Of a stretch of 64,000 bases of DNA, positions 24,242 through 33,192 are shown in pieces. The translations under genes and the position numbers were made by a program. The first letter of the stretch is position 1; every line of letters starts with the position of its first letter. Source of the DNA: Streptomyces griseosporeus (GTDB taxonomy: Bacteria; Actinomycetota; Actinomycetes; Streptomycetales; Streptomycetaceae); the NCBI RefSeq assembly GCF_014656055.1, contig NZ_BNBR01000002.1, positions 1 through 64,000 of the forward strand, read 5' to 3'. The notes beneath the pieces are model-generated. The model was not told the origin of the DNA and did no database searches. It saw only the letters and a list, made by a program, of their open reading frames with translations.

Positions 24242-24506
24242 AACGATAGGAATCGGGCATCGGGCTCCGATGGAAGACTCGGCCTTTGGTTGATGATCGG
24301 ACTGGCGCGGCAGGATGCGTCGCCATCCGGTCGGCGGAAGGGGCATGCCGGGCCTGGCGCACCCTGGCTGAGCCCCCTCACCCGGTGCGCCGCTCGGGCT
24401 GTCCCCCGTCGCGGCCCACGGGCCTGCTCGTCCCGCCGCGGGTGCGTCCTCTCCGGACAGGCGTCGTGAGTCATCCAGGTCTGCACGGCGGTGTTATCAA
24501 GGGAGT

Positions 24507-27311
24507 ATGGAGGGATATCCCAGCCGATTGCGGACCTCGCGTCCTCCGCCCGCCAGTGGCCGGCGGACTCGGCGCCTGTCCGTATTGAGCCCGCGCACCG
24601 CGGCGGGGCAGGTGTTCCTCGTCCAGAGCGTGATCGTGGTGCTGCTGGTGGTGGCCGCGGTGGCGTGCATCATGCTGCAGGCGGCGCGCGACGCGGTGCG
24701 GCAGGGACGTCGTGAGTCGGTGGTGGCCGCCCAGTCGTTCGCCAGCGCCCCCGGTGTGAGCCTGGCGCTGCGCAGCCCGGATCCGACCGCCGTGCTGCAA
24801 CCGCGAGCCGAGCAGGCGCGCAAGCGGGCGGGCATGGACTTCATCGTCGTCATGAACACGGACGGAATCCGGTACACGTATCCCTACCCCGCGGAGATCG
24901 GGAAGAAGTTCGTCGGGACCATCGAGCCCGCGCTCGAAGGCCGTACCGTCGTCGAACAGGCGGGCGGTCCGCCTCTGCCGGCGGGCAAGGGGACGGCCAT
25001 CCAGGCGGTTGTCCCGGTGACCGACGCGCGCGGCCGGATCGTCGGTCTGGTGTCCGCGGGGATCACCGTCACGAACGTGGCGCAACTGTGGATGCCGCAG
25101 CTGCCGATCGTCCTGGGCGTCGGCGCGATCATGCTGGTGCTGGCCGCGGCGGGGACGACCGTGGCATCCCGGCGGCTGCTGCGGCAGACCCATGGGCTGG
25201 CCCCCGCGGAGCTTGCGCACCTGTTCGAGCACCACCAGGCCGTGCTCCACTCGGTGCGGGAAGGGGTACTGATCACCGGCGAGGACGGACGGCTGCTGCT
25301 GGCCAACGAAGAGGCCATGCGGCTGCTGGGTCTGCCGGCGGACGTACAGGGACGGCACGTGCAGGAGCTGGGGTTTCCCGAGCAGATGGCGCGCGCGCTC
25401 GCATCCCCGGAGAAGGTCACCGACCAGGTGTACCTCACTCACGACCGTTTGCTGGCGGTGAACAAGCGCCCCACGTTCCCGGAGGCCGACTACGCGGGCA
25501 GCGTGGTGACGTTGCGGGACACCACGGAGCTGGCCGTGGTGTCGGGGCGGGCCGAGGGGGCGCTGGGGCAGCTGAAACTGCTGTACGAGGCGGGGACGCG
25601 GATCGGGACGACGCTGGATGTGGAGCGCACCGCCCAGGAACTGGCCGACGTGGCGGTGCCTCGGTTCGCCGACGTCGTCGCGGTGGATCTGCTGGACTCG
25701 GTGGTGCGCGGCGATGAACCGACGACGGGAGGCTGGCGCCACCTGCTGCGTTCCGCGATCAGCGGAGATCAGCGCATGCTGCCGGTGTACCGGCTGGGTG
25801 AAGTGATCACGTTCTCGCCGGAGACTCCGCAGATGCTCGCCCTGGAACAGGGCCGGGGTGTCCTGGAGGCAGACCTGCGGCAGGCCCACGGCTGGCAGGA
25901 ACAGGATCCGGAACGCGCTCGAAGGGCGCTGGAGCTGGGGCTGCACTCCCTGGTGACCATGCCACTGCGGGCACGGGGGGTGCCCCTGGGCCTCGCGCAC
26001 TTCTACCGGACGGAGGACTCGCCCGCGTTCGAGCCGGAGGACGTGGCCTTCGCGGAAGAGCTGGGCGCGCGGGCGGCGCTGGCCATCGACAACGCCCGGA
26101 GGTTCACCCGCGAGCACGCGATGACGGTGACGCTGCAGCGCAGTCTGCTGCCGCGGGGCCAGCCGGAGCAGGACGCCCTGGAAGTGGCCTGGCGGTATCT
26201 GCCCTCGGAGGCGGGCGTGGGCGGGGACTGGTTCGACGTCATTCCGCTGCCGGGCGGACGTGTGGCGCTGGTGATGGGCGATGTCGTGGGCCACGGGCTG
26301 CACGCCTCGGCGACGATGGGGCGGCTGCGCATCGCTGTGCACAACTTCGCCACGCTGGACCTCCCCGTCGACGAGGTCCTCGGGAAGCTGGACGATCTGG
26401 TCGTCCGCCTGGATGAGGAGGACGACTCCGGCGCTGCCCCTGACGGCAAGGAGGGGGCGGGGTTGACCGGAGCGACGTGCCTGTATGCGATCTACGACCC
26501 GGTCTCGGGGATCTGCACGATGGCCCGGGCGGGGCATCCCGGCCCCGCCGTGGTGAACCCGGACGGGACGGTCGTCTGCCCCGAGGTGCCGGCCTCGCCC
26601 CCGTTCGGCCTCGGGGGCTACCCCTTCGAAACGGCCGACGTGCACCTGGCGGAGGGCTCCCAGCTGATCCTGTACACCGACGGGCTGGTCAAGAACGCCG
26701 CCCGCGACATCGACACCGGGCTCGACGGGCTGCGCCGGGCCCTGGGCGGTGCCGGGGCCGGGGAGCGTACTCCGGAGGAGACCTGCCGGGCGGTGATCTC
26801 GGCGTTGAAGCCGGCCCGGCTCTCGGACGACATCGCCCTGCTGGCGGCGCGGACCCGGAGGGTCCCGTCCTCGTCGGTGGCCGAGTGGGATGTGCCCTCG
26901 GACACGGCGGTGGTGCCCTCGGTGCGGGCCGAGTGCAGGACGGTTCTGAACGAGTGGGGGCTGGAGGAGACCGCGTTCACCACGGAGCTGATCCTCAGCG
27001 AACTGCTCACGAACGCGATCCGGTACGGATCACCACCCGTGAAGGTGCGCCTGCTGCGCGGACGCACTCTGATCTGCGAGGTGTCCGACGGCTCCAGCAC
27101 CTCTCCGCGACTGCGGCGGGCGGAGACCACCGACGAGGGCGGGCGGGGGCTGTTCCTCGTGGCGCAGTTCGCACAGCGGTGGGGGACGCGGTTCACCTCC
27201 CGCGGCAAGGTCATCTGGGCGGAGCAGATCCTGCATGACGGCCCACCTGGTCCCGCGGACCAGACGCCGGTCGACGCCCTCCTTGAACAGTTCGGGGATC
27301 CGCTGATGTGA
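24507..27311 (+). CDS. Multidomain sensor PPM phosphatase with anti-sigma kinase domain
   Basis: 934 residues. In order: a membrane span (~36-57); an extracytoplasmic Cache-like sensor (~60-198, with GMDFIVVMNTDGIRYTYPYP); a second span (200-220); a PAS domain (~235-345); a GAF domain (~355-540); a PP2C/SpoIIE phosphatase (~560-790; GVGGDWFDVIPLPGGRVALV, MGDVVGHG, LILYTDGLV); and an RsbW/SpoIIAB-like ATPase (~800-910; ELILSELLTNAIRYGSPPV, GGRGLFLVAQFA). This combines a ligand sensor with both the phosphatase and the kinase of a sigma-factor partner-switch. AAGGGAG immediately precedes ATG 24507. Divergent from the smaller membrane phosphatase. Confidence 0.92.
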   Translation: MEGYPSRLRTSRPPPASGRRTRRLSVLSPRTAAGQVFLVQSVIVVLLVVAAVACIMLQAARDAVRQGRRESVVAAQSFASAPGVSLALRSPDPTAVLQPRAEQARKRAGMDFIVVMNTDGIRYTYPYPAEIGKKFVGTIEPALEGRTVVEQAGGPPLPAGKGTAIQAVVPVTDARGRIVGLVSAGITVTNVAQLWMPQLPIVLGVGAIMLVLAAAGTTVASRRLLRQTHGLAPAELAHLFEHHQAVLHSVREGVLITGEDGRLLLANEEAMRLLGLPADVQGRHVQELGFPEQMARALASPEKVTDQVYLTHDRLLAVNKRPTFPEADYAGSVVTLRDTTELAVVSGRAEGALGQLKLLYEAGTRIGTTLDVERTAQELADVAVPRFADVVAVDLLDSVVRGDEPTTGGWRHLLRSAISGDQRMLPVYRLGEVITFSPETPQMLALEQGRGVLEADLRQAHGWQEQDPERARRALELGLHSLVTMPLRARGVPLGLAHFYRTEDSPAFEPEDVAFAEELGARAALAIDNARRFTREHAMTVTLQRSLLPRGQPEQDALEVAWRYLPSEAGVGGDWFDVIPLPGGRVALVMGDVVGHGLHASATMGRLRIAVHNFATLDLPVDEVLGKLDDLVVRLDEEDDSGAAPDGKEGAGLTGATCLYAIYDPVSGICTMARAGHPGPAVVNPDGTVVCPEVPASPPFGLGGYPFETADVHLAEGSQLILYTDGLVKNAARDIDTGLDGLRRALGGAGAGERTPEETCRAVISALKPARLSDDIALLAARTRRVPSSSVAEWDVPSDTAVVPSVRAECRTVLNEWGLEETAFTTELILSELLTNAIRYGSPPVKVRLLRGRTLICEVSDGSSTSPRLRRAETTDEGGRGLFLVAQFAQRWGTRFTSRGKVIWAEQILHDGPPGPADQTPVDALLEQFGDPLM

Positions 27312-27570
27312 GGAGTAGGTACCAGGCGGTCGAGGTGCCGCAGGGTGGCGTCGGCCCGGTCGATCACGACCATCCCCCGCGGCACACCGCCGAGGTCGCC
27401 GTTGAGGGCGATCCGGCGCTCCAGATCGGAGCCGAGGCGGACCAGGGCATCGTGAAGGCCGGCGATATTGCCCCAGTGCGTGACCGTCGGCAGGTCCTTC
27501 GCCCACAGATCGGCGATGCGGGTGTGGTCGAGGGCCAGGGCGTGCGCCCGAACGGCCTGATCCGGGGGGA
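27312..27570 (-). pseudogene. FtsK/SpoIIIE-like ATPase fragment
   Basis: The minus strand reads AHALALDHTRIADLWAKDLP, TVTHWGNIAGLHDALVRLGS, DLERRIALNGDLGGVP and MVVIDRADATLRHLD. This matches the region of FtsK/TraB-like motor proteins of actinobacterial mobile elements leading to Walker B (VVVDEADGT). Both ends are missing; downstream it runs into the antisense of the phosphatase gene. Probably a relic of an integrated conjugative element. Confidence 0.5.
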
Positions 27571-28036
27571 GAAGATTGGCGGTTGGGTGGTGTGCCTCTC
27601 TCCGTTTACTTGGCTGTCTTTGACAGCGAATTTTTAGGTTCGTTTCATCCCCCTCATTGAAACTCCACAGAAATGGGTTTCGCCGGGCACAACAGGCTCC
27701 TACGCACCAAAGCCATGATGGCGAATCGGTGCACGCCATGGGCCGTAAGCGCGACGGGCCCCAGAAGCCTGAGGGCACGCAGTTGACAAGATCACGCGAT
27801 GCACGGCTCAGCTGCGCCTTGTTCACTTCTTATGGTTATTTCATCGGCGACCCCGAAACAAAAAATAATAAGGCATGGGTGTTGATGACGATATATTGGT
27901 CGACCTGATGGGCGCGGATACATGATCGTCACACATCAGCCTGTGGCATGACCGTCGGTCGTTAAGGGTGCTTGTGTGTACATCCATCACTCGTTCGCCG
28001 CAGCACCGTTTAAACGGGGCGGGCGTTAGGTGGGAT
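27571..28036. other. AT-rich intergenic region
   Basis: No supported gene. The stretch 27820-27900 is strikingly AT-rich for this DNA (AAACAAAAAATAATAAGG, GACGATATATTGG), and there is another patch near 27620 (GCGAATTTTTAGG). It probably holds the promoter of the small gene at 28037 and may be a foreign patch. Confidence 0.4.
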
Positions 28037-28327
28037 ATGACAAAGGCAACCAGGGAAAAGCTCTTCGGGTTCTACACGGCTGAGGACGGCGCCAGCAGGC
28101 CGATCCGGGGGGTCGTGGCGGTGGGTTCGTACACCTATGTTCCGGCCCCGAGGCATTCGGCGGCCGCTGCCAACGGGACCCTCACCAAAGGCGGGCTCTC
28201 CGTGCCTCTTCTAGTGACCGAACCGCTCTTCCAGGAGTTTCTGGAAGGCCTGAGTCGCCTCGAAGCAGACTTGTCCCGCCGATGGGTCGCGACCCAGGGG
28301 AATTCTGCCATCTCCGGCGCGGAATAG
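28037..28327 (+). CDS. Small protein of unknown function
   Basis: 96 residues from ATG 28037 with AGG 8 nt upstream. Begins MTKATREKLFGFYTAEDG, has RGVVAVGSYTYVPAPRH, and ends in a helix EFLEGLSRLEADLSRRW. No recognised domain. It is followed after 12 nt by the DUF2637 gene on the same strand, so the two are probably co-transcribed. Confidence 0.65.
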   Translation: MTKATREKLFGFYTAEDGASRPIRGVVAVGSYTYVPAPRHSAAAANGTLTKGGLSVPLLVTEPLFQEFLEGLSRLEADLSRRWVATQGNSAISGAE

Positions 28328-28339
28328 TCGGACGAGGCC

Positions 28340-29140
28340 ATGTTCGAAGAACGAACCGGTCAGTGGAGCTTCGCCGATGAGCCGCGGGGAGTCCAAAGCG
28401 CCGGTACGGGATGGAACCGCGGCTCTGCGGATTTCCTGGAACGTGAGGAAACCGCGGATCTGCTGTGGGATCCGGCGGAAGAGCTCACCTTCATGCTGCA
28501 GAACGCCATGGAGAACGGCGATGAGCTGAGGGCGAGAATTCCCGCCGCTCGCCAGGAGGATTCGGTCACCCGTCCGGCGCCGGGCACGCCCATGAGCAAC
28601 CTGCAGGAGATCACGGCGGAACTGCCACCACTGCAGCACGGATCCGCAAGGCACCGAAGGAGGCGTGAACGCCCACGTGGCCTCAGTATTCGCATCATCA
28701 GCCTCTCCATCACCGGCATGGTGGCGGCCATGGCCTCCGCGGTGAGTCTGTTCGGCGGCATGGTCGCCTACAGTCCGCTGCAGCTATCGGCGTCGTCGCG
28801 GATGTCTCAGGGCATGATCGCCTGGTGGCCCCTGCTGGTGTACGGGCCGTGGCTCGTGGCGGCCCTGTCGATCCTGCGTGCCGCGGTCCACCAACGGCGC
28901 GCCGTTCACTCCTGGTGCATCGTGCTCCTCTTCTCGGCGACAGCATTGTTGATGTGCCTTTTGCAGTCACATCAGTCGCTGACGAGCAATGTCGCGGCGG
29001 CCCTGCCCAGTATCGCCTCGTTGGCCTGCTTCCAGCAGTTGGTCCGTCAGATCACCCTGACCCGGCCGCCCCGGCGTGTTCCGCCCCGGCACCGGCAGCG
29101 GCCCCCGGCGACGGAAACACCAATCGACGGCCTCCAGTAG
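28340..29140 (+). CDS. DUF2637 membrane protein
   Basis: 266 residues. A ~110-residue hydrophilic N-terminal region precedes a four-span membrane domain: ISLSITGMVAAMASAVSLFG, AWWPLLVYGPWLVAALSILR, HSWCIVLLFSATALLMCLLQ and LPSIASLACFQQLVRQ. The Gly-Met-x-A-x-x-S and CFQQLVRQITL blocks mark DUF2637, a family found on Streptomyces chromosomes, plasmids and integrative elements (related to Spd-type membrane proteins), function not established. A later ATG at 28592 would give a shorter form without the N-terminal region. Proximity to an FtsK fragment supports a mobile-element origin. Confidence 0.8.
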   Translation: MFEERTGQWSFADEPRGVQSAGTGWNRGSADFLEREETADLLWDPAEELTFMLQNAMENGDELRARIPAARQEDSVTRPAPGTPMSNLQEITAELPPLQHGSARHRRRRERPRGLSIRIISLSITGMVAAMASAVSLFGGMVAYSPLQLSASSRMSQGMIAWWPLLVYGPWLVAALSILRAAVHQRRAVHSWCIVLLFSATALLMCLLQSHQSLTSNVAAALPSIASLACFQQLVRQITLTRPPRRVPPRHRQRPPATETPIDGLQ

Positions 29141-29369
29141 GAGTGTCCGCGCTGACGTCACGCCCACTGCGGTCCGGAGAACCTGGGAGCCGCCCTGCTG
29201 GACGCTACGGCGGACGTGCGTGCGGGCGGCATCAACACCACCCCGCCCCCGCCCTGCCGCCGACCAGCAGCCCGCCCGTGGGAGGAACTCCGACATGAGG
29301 ACGATGCGCCGCCGACTCGGCACCGGCCCCGAAGCCTCCGCCAGTACGACACCCCCGGCCGGGGAGCCT

Positions 29370-30005
29370 TCACGCGGTCTCGACGCCTATCTGAGTGCGG
29401 TGATGACGAGGCTCATCGATCTCGTCGAGCAAGGCGATCGCGAAGTCGTGGTGAGAGATGCGGCTGGCGGCGTTGGCGGCAGCGACGGAGTAGCGCCCAG
29501 AGTGCTCCCCGTCAGCGTCGAAGTCGCCCGCTGGACTGACAATCAGCCAGTCCAGGGCGGTAGTCGAGGTGCGCAACACGTCTGTCCCGGCGGCGTGAGC
29601 GACACAGAAGGGTCGGTATTCCTGCGGAAAGCTGGGACTGTCCATCAACGGCGTGCCGTCGGCGGCCTCCAGAACGGCCGCCAGGCCGACGACGACCAAC
29701 CGGTCCACACCGGCTCTCGGCAGCCCGTCCAAGAGCGCTTGGGCAGCAGTCGTGAAGAACACGTCAGCCTGGGCGCCAGGGTCGTAGGCAGCCGTGATCG
29801 CAGCGTCATGACCGTTCGCGAGGTCCGCGACGGCTTCGGCGTCGGTGACATCACCGACGAGCAGGCGGACTTGGGCCCCTTCGAGATCCCGGTACCGGTC
29901 GGGATCCCGAACGACCGCGGTGACATGGTGCCCGCGCCGTACCGCCTCGCCAACAGCGGCCCGTCCAGCGCGGCCGCCTGCTCCGAAAACAATGATCTTT
30001 CCCAT
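29370..30005 (-). CDS. NmrA-like NAD(P)-binding protein
   Basis: 211 residues with an N-terminal Rossmann motif (VFGAGGRAGRAAV) and VTAVVRDPDRY, then DAAITAAYD, VDRLVVVGLAAVLEAADG and ALDWLIVSPAGDF, as in the atypical SDR group with SDR_a5/NmrA-like proteins (flavin or quinone reductase-like). ATG 30005 has GAGG 7 nt upstream; the longer frame to 30053 is unlikely. It is divergent from an HxlR regulator, repeating the layout seen at 6798-8219. Likely induced by electrophiles or quinones via that regulator (inference). Confidence 0.87.
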   Translation of the reverse strand: MGKIIVFGAGGRAGRAAVGEAVRRGHHVTAVVRDPDRYRDLEGAQVRLLVGDVTDAEAVADLANGHDAAITAAYDPGAQADVFFTTAAQALLDGLPRAGVDRLVVVGLAAVLEAADGTPLMDSPSFPQEYRPFCVAHAAGTDVLRTSTTALDWLIVSPAGDFDADGEHSGRYSVAAANAASRISHHDFAIALLDEIDEPRHHRTQIGVETA

Positions 30006-30068
30006 GCGGCTACCTCGCATCGTCTCGACAAGCTCTGCCTGCTGACTCGGCAAAGTAGCCGGACCCGT

Positions 30069-30094
30069 GGTTACCTCCTGGATACCGAACTACC
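30069..30094. promoter_or_regulatory. TACC repeats in the divergent NmrA/HxlR region
   Basis: GGTTACC, GGATACC and AACTACC occur in quick succession just before the HxlR start at 30104. They resemble the GTACC-rich dyad at the other HxlR gene (7229-7243) and are candidate operator half-sites. Confidence 0.35.
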
Positions 30095-30103
30095 GTGGCA
30101 CCT

Positions 30104-30481
30104 ATGACAAAGCCTCTGGATCCGGACATGTTCGATCCGCTCTGCCCGTCTGAGCTGATGCCGGTCCGCGTGGGCGACAAGTGGGCCGGAATGATCATCC
30201 AGTGCCTCGAAGACGGCCCCCGACGGTTCTCCGAGCTACGAGTACCGCTGCGGAACATCACGCCAAAGGTCCTGACCCAGTCACTCCGAGCCCTGGAACG
30301 TGGCGGCTACGTCACCCGCACCGTCCATGCCGAACCCTCCCGCCATGTCGCATACGAACTGACCTCGCTCGGCCGGAGCCTCCTCGATCTACTGGGCGAA
30401 ATTCGCACATGGGCCGAAACTCACATGGACGAACTCATTGACGCCCGCGAGGCAGCAGAGCGAGGCACAGCCACCGGCTGA
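30104..30481 (+). CDS. HxlR-family regulator
   Basis: 125 residues. Key segments are DPLCPSELMPVRVGDKWAGM, RRFSELRVPLRNITPKVLTQ, LRALERGGYVTRTVHAEPSR and HVAYELTSLGRSLLDLL. The Cys in DPLCPSE matches the sensor Cys position of the family. Start ATG 30104; no clear ribosome site precedes it, so a leaderless mRNA or the GTG at 30095 is possible. Divergent from the NmrA-like enzyme it presumably controls. Confidence 0.88.
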   Translation: MTKPLDPDMFDPLCPSELMPVRVGDKWAGMIIQCLEDGPRRFSELRVPLRNITPKVLTQSLRALERGGYVTRTVHAEPSRHVAYELTSLGRSLLDLLGEIRTWAETHMDELIDAREAAERGTATG

Positions 30482-31145
30482 CGCGCCAGGCCATCCGAAC
30501 GACGCTCAGTGCAATACCGGTTGTCCCGCGCAGTTTAAAAGCCAGCGCACTGCTGACAGCTCCAGTTGCATCCGGTGGCCGAAGGGCCGGTCACGGTCGC
30601 CGAAAAGACGCAGAAGGTGGCGGACGCGCTGCGGGGTCGGCTTCGAGGCTAGTTGGGCCGGCGTCGAATGAGGTCCTCGTCCCTCGTGTACGGAGGGCTC
30701 GGCCGGGCGGCGGGTCTACTCCCACCAGCCACAGCGGTGAGGGGCAGCCAAGCGTTGCGGACCCGGTCGTTTCAGGGAGACGGCCGAGACAGAGCCAAGC
30801 AGGTGGTGAGCCCTGGTGCCCGTGGGGCACAGCAGCAGGTGCCGGGCCGTCTGCGGGGCAGGCAACGGCTCTCACCTGTTGCGCGGCTCTGACCGGGCAG
30901 GTTCTGTCGGCCGGGGCGGTGGCGGGCTTCACACGAAATTCTCGTGCAGGCAGTCGTGGCGGCGAGAGTGCCTGTGTGACGGTGGGGGGAGACAACGAGA
31001 CCGGTCGGCACCCCCTGGTGCCGGTCTTTGAGGGGATCGGGCGTTGCCCCCACCCCGGGCACCCGACCCCCGCCATCGTCGTACACCCCTCAAAGGGGGT
31101 GCTTCGTCTTTGGGCTCACCAACCCCCGGAAGGGGGCACGCCCTC
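30482..31145. other. 660-bp region without a supported gene
   Basis: No frame is convincing. A minus-strand frame near 30510-30650 (HLLRLFGDRDRPFGHRMQL) is mildly protein-like but starts after a stop with no ribosome site. A hairpin with arms CACCCC (31084-31089) and GGGGTG (31096-31101) lies upstream of the STAS gene and might be its leader or an attenuator. Confidence 0.35.
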
Positions 31146-31496
31146 GTGAACATCAGCACCACGATCGACAGCACCTTCGCACGCATCTCCCTCTGTGGAG
31201 AGATCGACTTCGACACCATGCTCCCCCTGCGCGCCGCCGTTGCCGCGCTGCCACCGCAGGTGACCGACTTGCAGTGGGACCTGACCCTCACGTCCTTCAT
31301 GGACATCGCCGGCCTCCACCTCCTCTTCACCCCCACCGCCAGCGAGGTCCAACAGCGTCGGGTGACCGCGACCGGACTGCGCGAACAGCCGCTGTCGCTG
31401 CTGCTCCTGGCAGCCGAACTGCATCCCACCGTCTTCGATCTCTGTCGTCTCCTGCCCGACGTAGCCCTGGCCGACCTCAGGCCCGCAGCCCCGTGA
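31146..31496 (+). CDS. STAS-domain protein (anti-sigma antagonist type)
   Basis: 116 residues from GTG 31146, with GGAAGGGGG about 10 nt upstream. Begins VNISTTIDSTFARISLCGEI-DFDTMLPLRAAV, with LTSFMDIAGLHLLF at the position where RsbV/SpoIIAA proteins have D-S-S/T-G. Here the phosphorylatable Ser is Asp-Ile (FMDIAGL), so regulation by phosphorylation on that residue looks lost. Partner anti-sigma kinases and SpoIIE phosphatases occur upstream in the window. Confidence 0.8.
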   Translation: MNISTTIDSTFARISLCGEIDFDTMLPLRAAVAALPPQVTDLQWDLTLTSFMDIAGLHLLFTPTASEVQQRRVTATGLREQPLSLLLLAAELHPTVFDLCRLLPDVALADLRPAAP

Positions 31497-31955
31497 GCAC
31501 CCTGCGCAGGGTCTTCCCACTGTTGGGGGGTAGCTGGTCGCCGGGAACCGGATCGGTTGCGAGCGGCCCGTCAGAAGCCCAGTCACCGTGACCGGGCAGT
31601 GAGCCAGGAATCACTGGCGGGGTTCTCCCGCTCTCACCCCTGACGAACCAGGTCGGCACCGGCAACGACGGCCAGCGGCCGCCCATTCCGCGTCCGTCAT
31701 GTCCGACGGATGCCGGCGCACCCGGTCCGGATGCTCGGCCGCGTTGCCGTCACGTGCGCAAGGCAATCGCAAAACGGCGGGCGAGTTGAGGTCAACATGC
31801 TGGGGCACGTCAACAGAGTCTCCGGGAACCACTCGGAATGGGAGCGCACCCCCTAGCACTTGGAGGCTCCCCTTCTCGCGGGGAACCGCCCCCGTCACCC
31901 GATCGCGTCTCCCGTTCGATCGAGAACCGTCGAGATTGGTAAGGGAAACGACCGC
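31497..31955. other. Intergenic, no gene seen
   Basis: 459 bp between the STAS gene and the convergent GNAT gene. No frame with start, ribosome site and recognisable content. Confidence 0.35.
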
Positions 31956-32459
31956 TTACGTGCCGGGATGCTCCGGCAAGGCGAGCCAGTCCGACCAGGA
32001 GATCTCGCGGCCGAGGAAGCGCGGCTGCTCGAACGGCCAGTCGGCGGCGATCCACTGCGGCACCAGCGCATCGAGTGCCTGCTCGACCTTGCTGTCCACC
32101 AGCTCGTCCACGACCCACCAGGAGATTTCGACGTCCGCGCCGGCCCTTTCCGGTGGGTCGATGTAGACGCAGCCGAGCAGAGCTGTCTCCTCGGCGTCGA
32201 ACAGCGCGTAGTTGAAGGACTGGTGGGCGGCGATCTCCTTCTCGTGCCGCAACAGGTCGGCCTGGTCGGCTTCGTAGGTCATGGTTGCCGCGGGCCAGCC
32301 CCAGGCCGGTCCGAAGATGGCCCACAGCCGCTCGCGTGAACCCATCACAGCCGGATAGTCGAGGGGGGTGTCCGACTCCCTGATCGGCCGCAGGCGATGG
32401 CCACCGCCCGGCAGGGGTACCAGGACGGGATGGACGAAGTCATCGGGGAGCCAGCTCAT
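31956..32459 (-). CDS. GNAT-like acetyltransferase
   Basis: 167 residues from ATG 32459: MSWLPDDFVHPVLVPLPGGG-HRLRPIRESDTPLDY. The middle has SFNYALFDAEETALLGCVYI, then GADVEISWWVVDEL, which fits the beta4-beta5 region of GNAT enzymes; the pyrophosphate loop (usually Q/RxxGxG/A) is degenerate in DELVDSKVEQAL. Similar proteins are annotated as GNAT N-acetyltransferases in Streptomyces. Substrate unknown. Confidence 0.75.
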   Translation of the reverse strand: MSWLPDDFVHPVLVPLPGGGHRLRPIRESDTPLDYPAVMGSRERLWAIFGPAWGWPAATMTYEADQADLLRHEKEIAAHQSFNYALFDAEETALLGCVYIDPPERAGADVEISWWVVDELVDSKVEQALDALVPQWIAADWPFEQPRFLGREISWSDWLALPEHPGT

Positions 32460-32759
32460 GGCGCCCGACCGTAGCAGTGCGCGGCTGTGCGCTCCCCTCG
32501 AATTTTCCCCGGAGACCGCCAGGCCCGACCCCCATGTCGGGCAGGGCCCCGCGATCATCCGGTCGAGACTCCCGTTCGCTCGGCAGGCCCCATGATCGGT
32601 ATGGCAACCCACCGAGCTGGAGCGGCGCGGGCTGCCCTCTTACTTACTGCGGAGGCCGCACGAGAGGCGCCGGGCTGGTTCGAGCAGCCCGTCCATGGAC
32701 GGCTTCGTAAAGCTGTGCAGAATGCGGCTGACCCACGCGGAGCTGTCGGTCCTCCTCGA

Positions 32760-33110
32760 CCAGAGCGTAGTGGTGCCCCTTGCGCTGGAGGATGTCGTGC
32801 TCCCCGTGGGCATCGCGTACTCGAAGAGGAGACGACGATCGCCGGACCGTCGGGTGCTCGTGGCCGAGCGGCTGGTCAGCGCCGTCGAACTCCCCGCGGT
32901 CGCGATATCGGCGGGCGCGAACTTCGGAACTGAGCCTGTGGTTCTTCCCGGTAGGGGCCGAGCGGACCGGCAGGGTGCGGTCGGAAACGTGGGCCGAGGA
33001 CCGGGACACGGCCTGCTACGCGGTGCTCTGCCTACGCGCGAGCCGCCCGACATCGAGGAGTTACGTCAGGCGCTGCGCCGACAGCCCGAGCAGATCGAGA
33101 TTGCCCGCCC
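32760..33110 (+). pseudogene. Decayed membrane-anchored 'septum formation'-type domain
   Basis: Pieces in different frames suggest the septum-formation domain found in Streptomyces Pro-rich membrane proteins: a VPC.xPHGHRVLEEET-like segment near 32800, then GERLVSAVEL-like text, and SLWFFPVGAERTGRVRSETW followed by CYAVLCL. Frames change at least twice. No start or membrane anchor remains. The identification is by pattern only. Confidence 0.35.
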
Positions 33111-33192
33111 GCACCATGCTGCATGGCCTCGCCCCGCTCGACGGCGACGTGCAGCCGTTGCCGGCGCCGCAGGCGCACGGCCGGTCGCACTC

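Noticed and set aside
24471..26645. A 724-codon minus-strand frame
   Set aside because: It is the antisense of the sensor phosphatase, rich in His, Arg and Gln, with no domain.
27657..27908. An 83-codon plus-strand frame in the AT-rich region
   Set aside because: Poor composition, no ribosome site and no homology-like segments; more likely promoter DNA.
30510..30660. Minus-strand frame HLLRLFGDRDRPFGHRMQL
   Set aside because: Somewhat protein-like but without start, ribosome site or context.
31909..32580. Short similar strings (CTCCCGTTCG) near 31910 and 32568
   Set aside because: Too short and imperfect to call a repeat or att pair.
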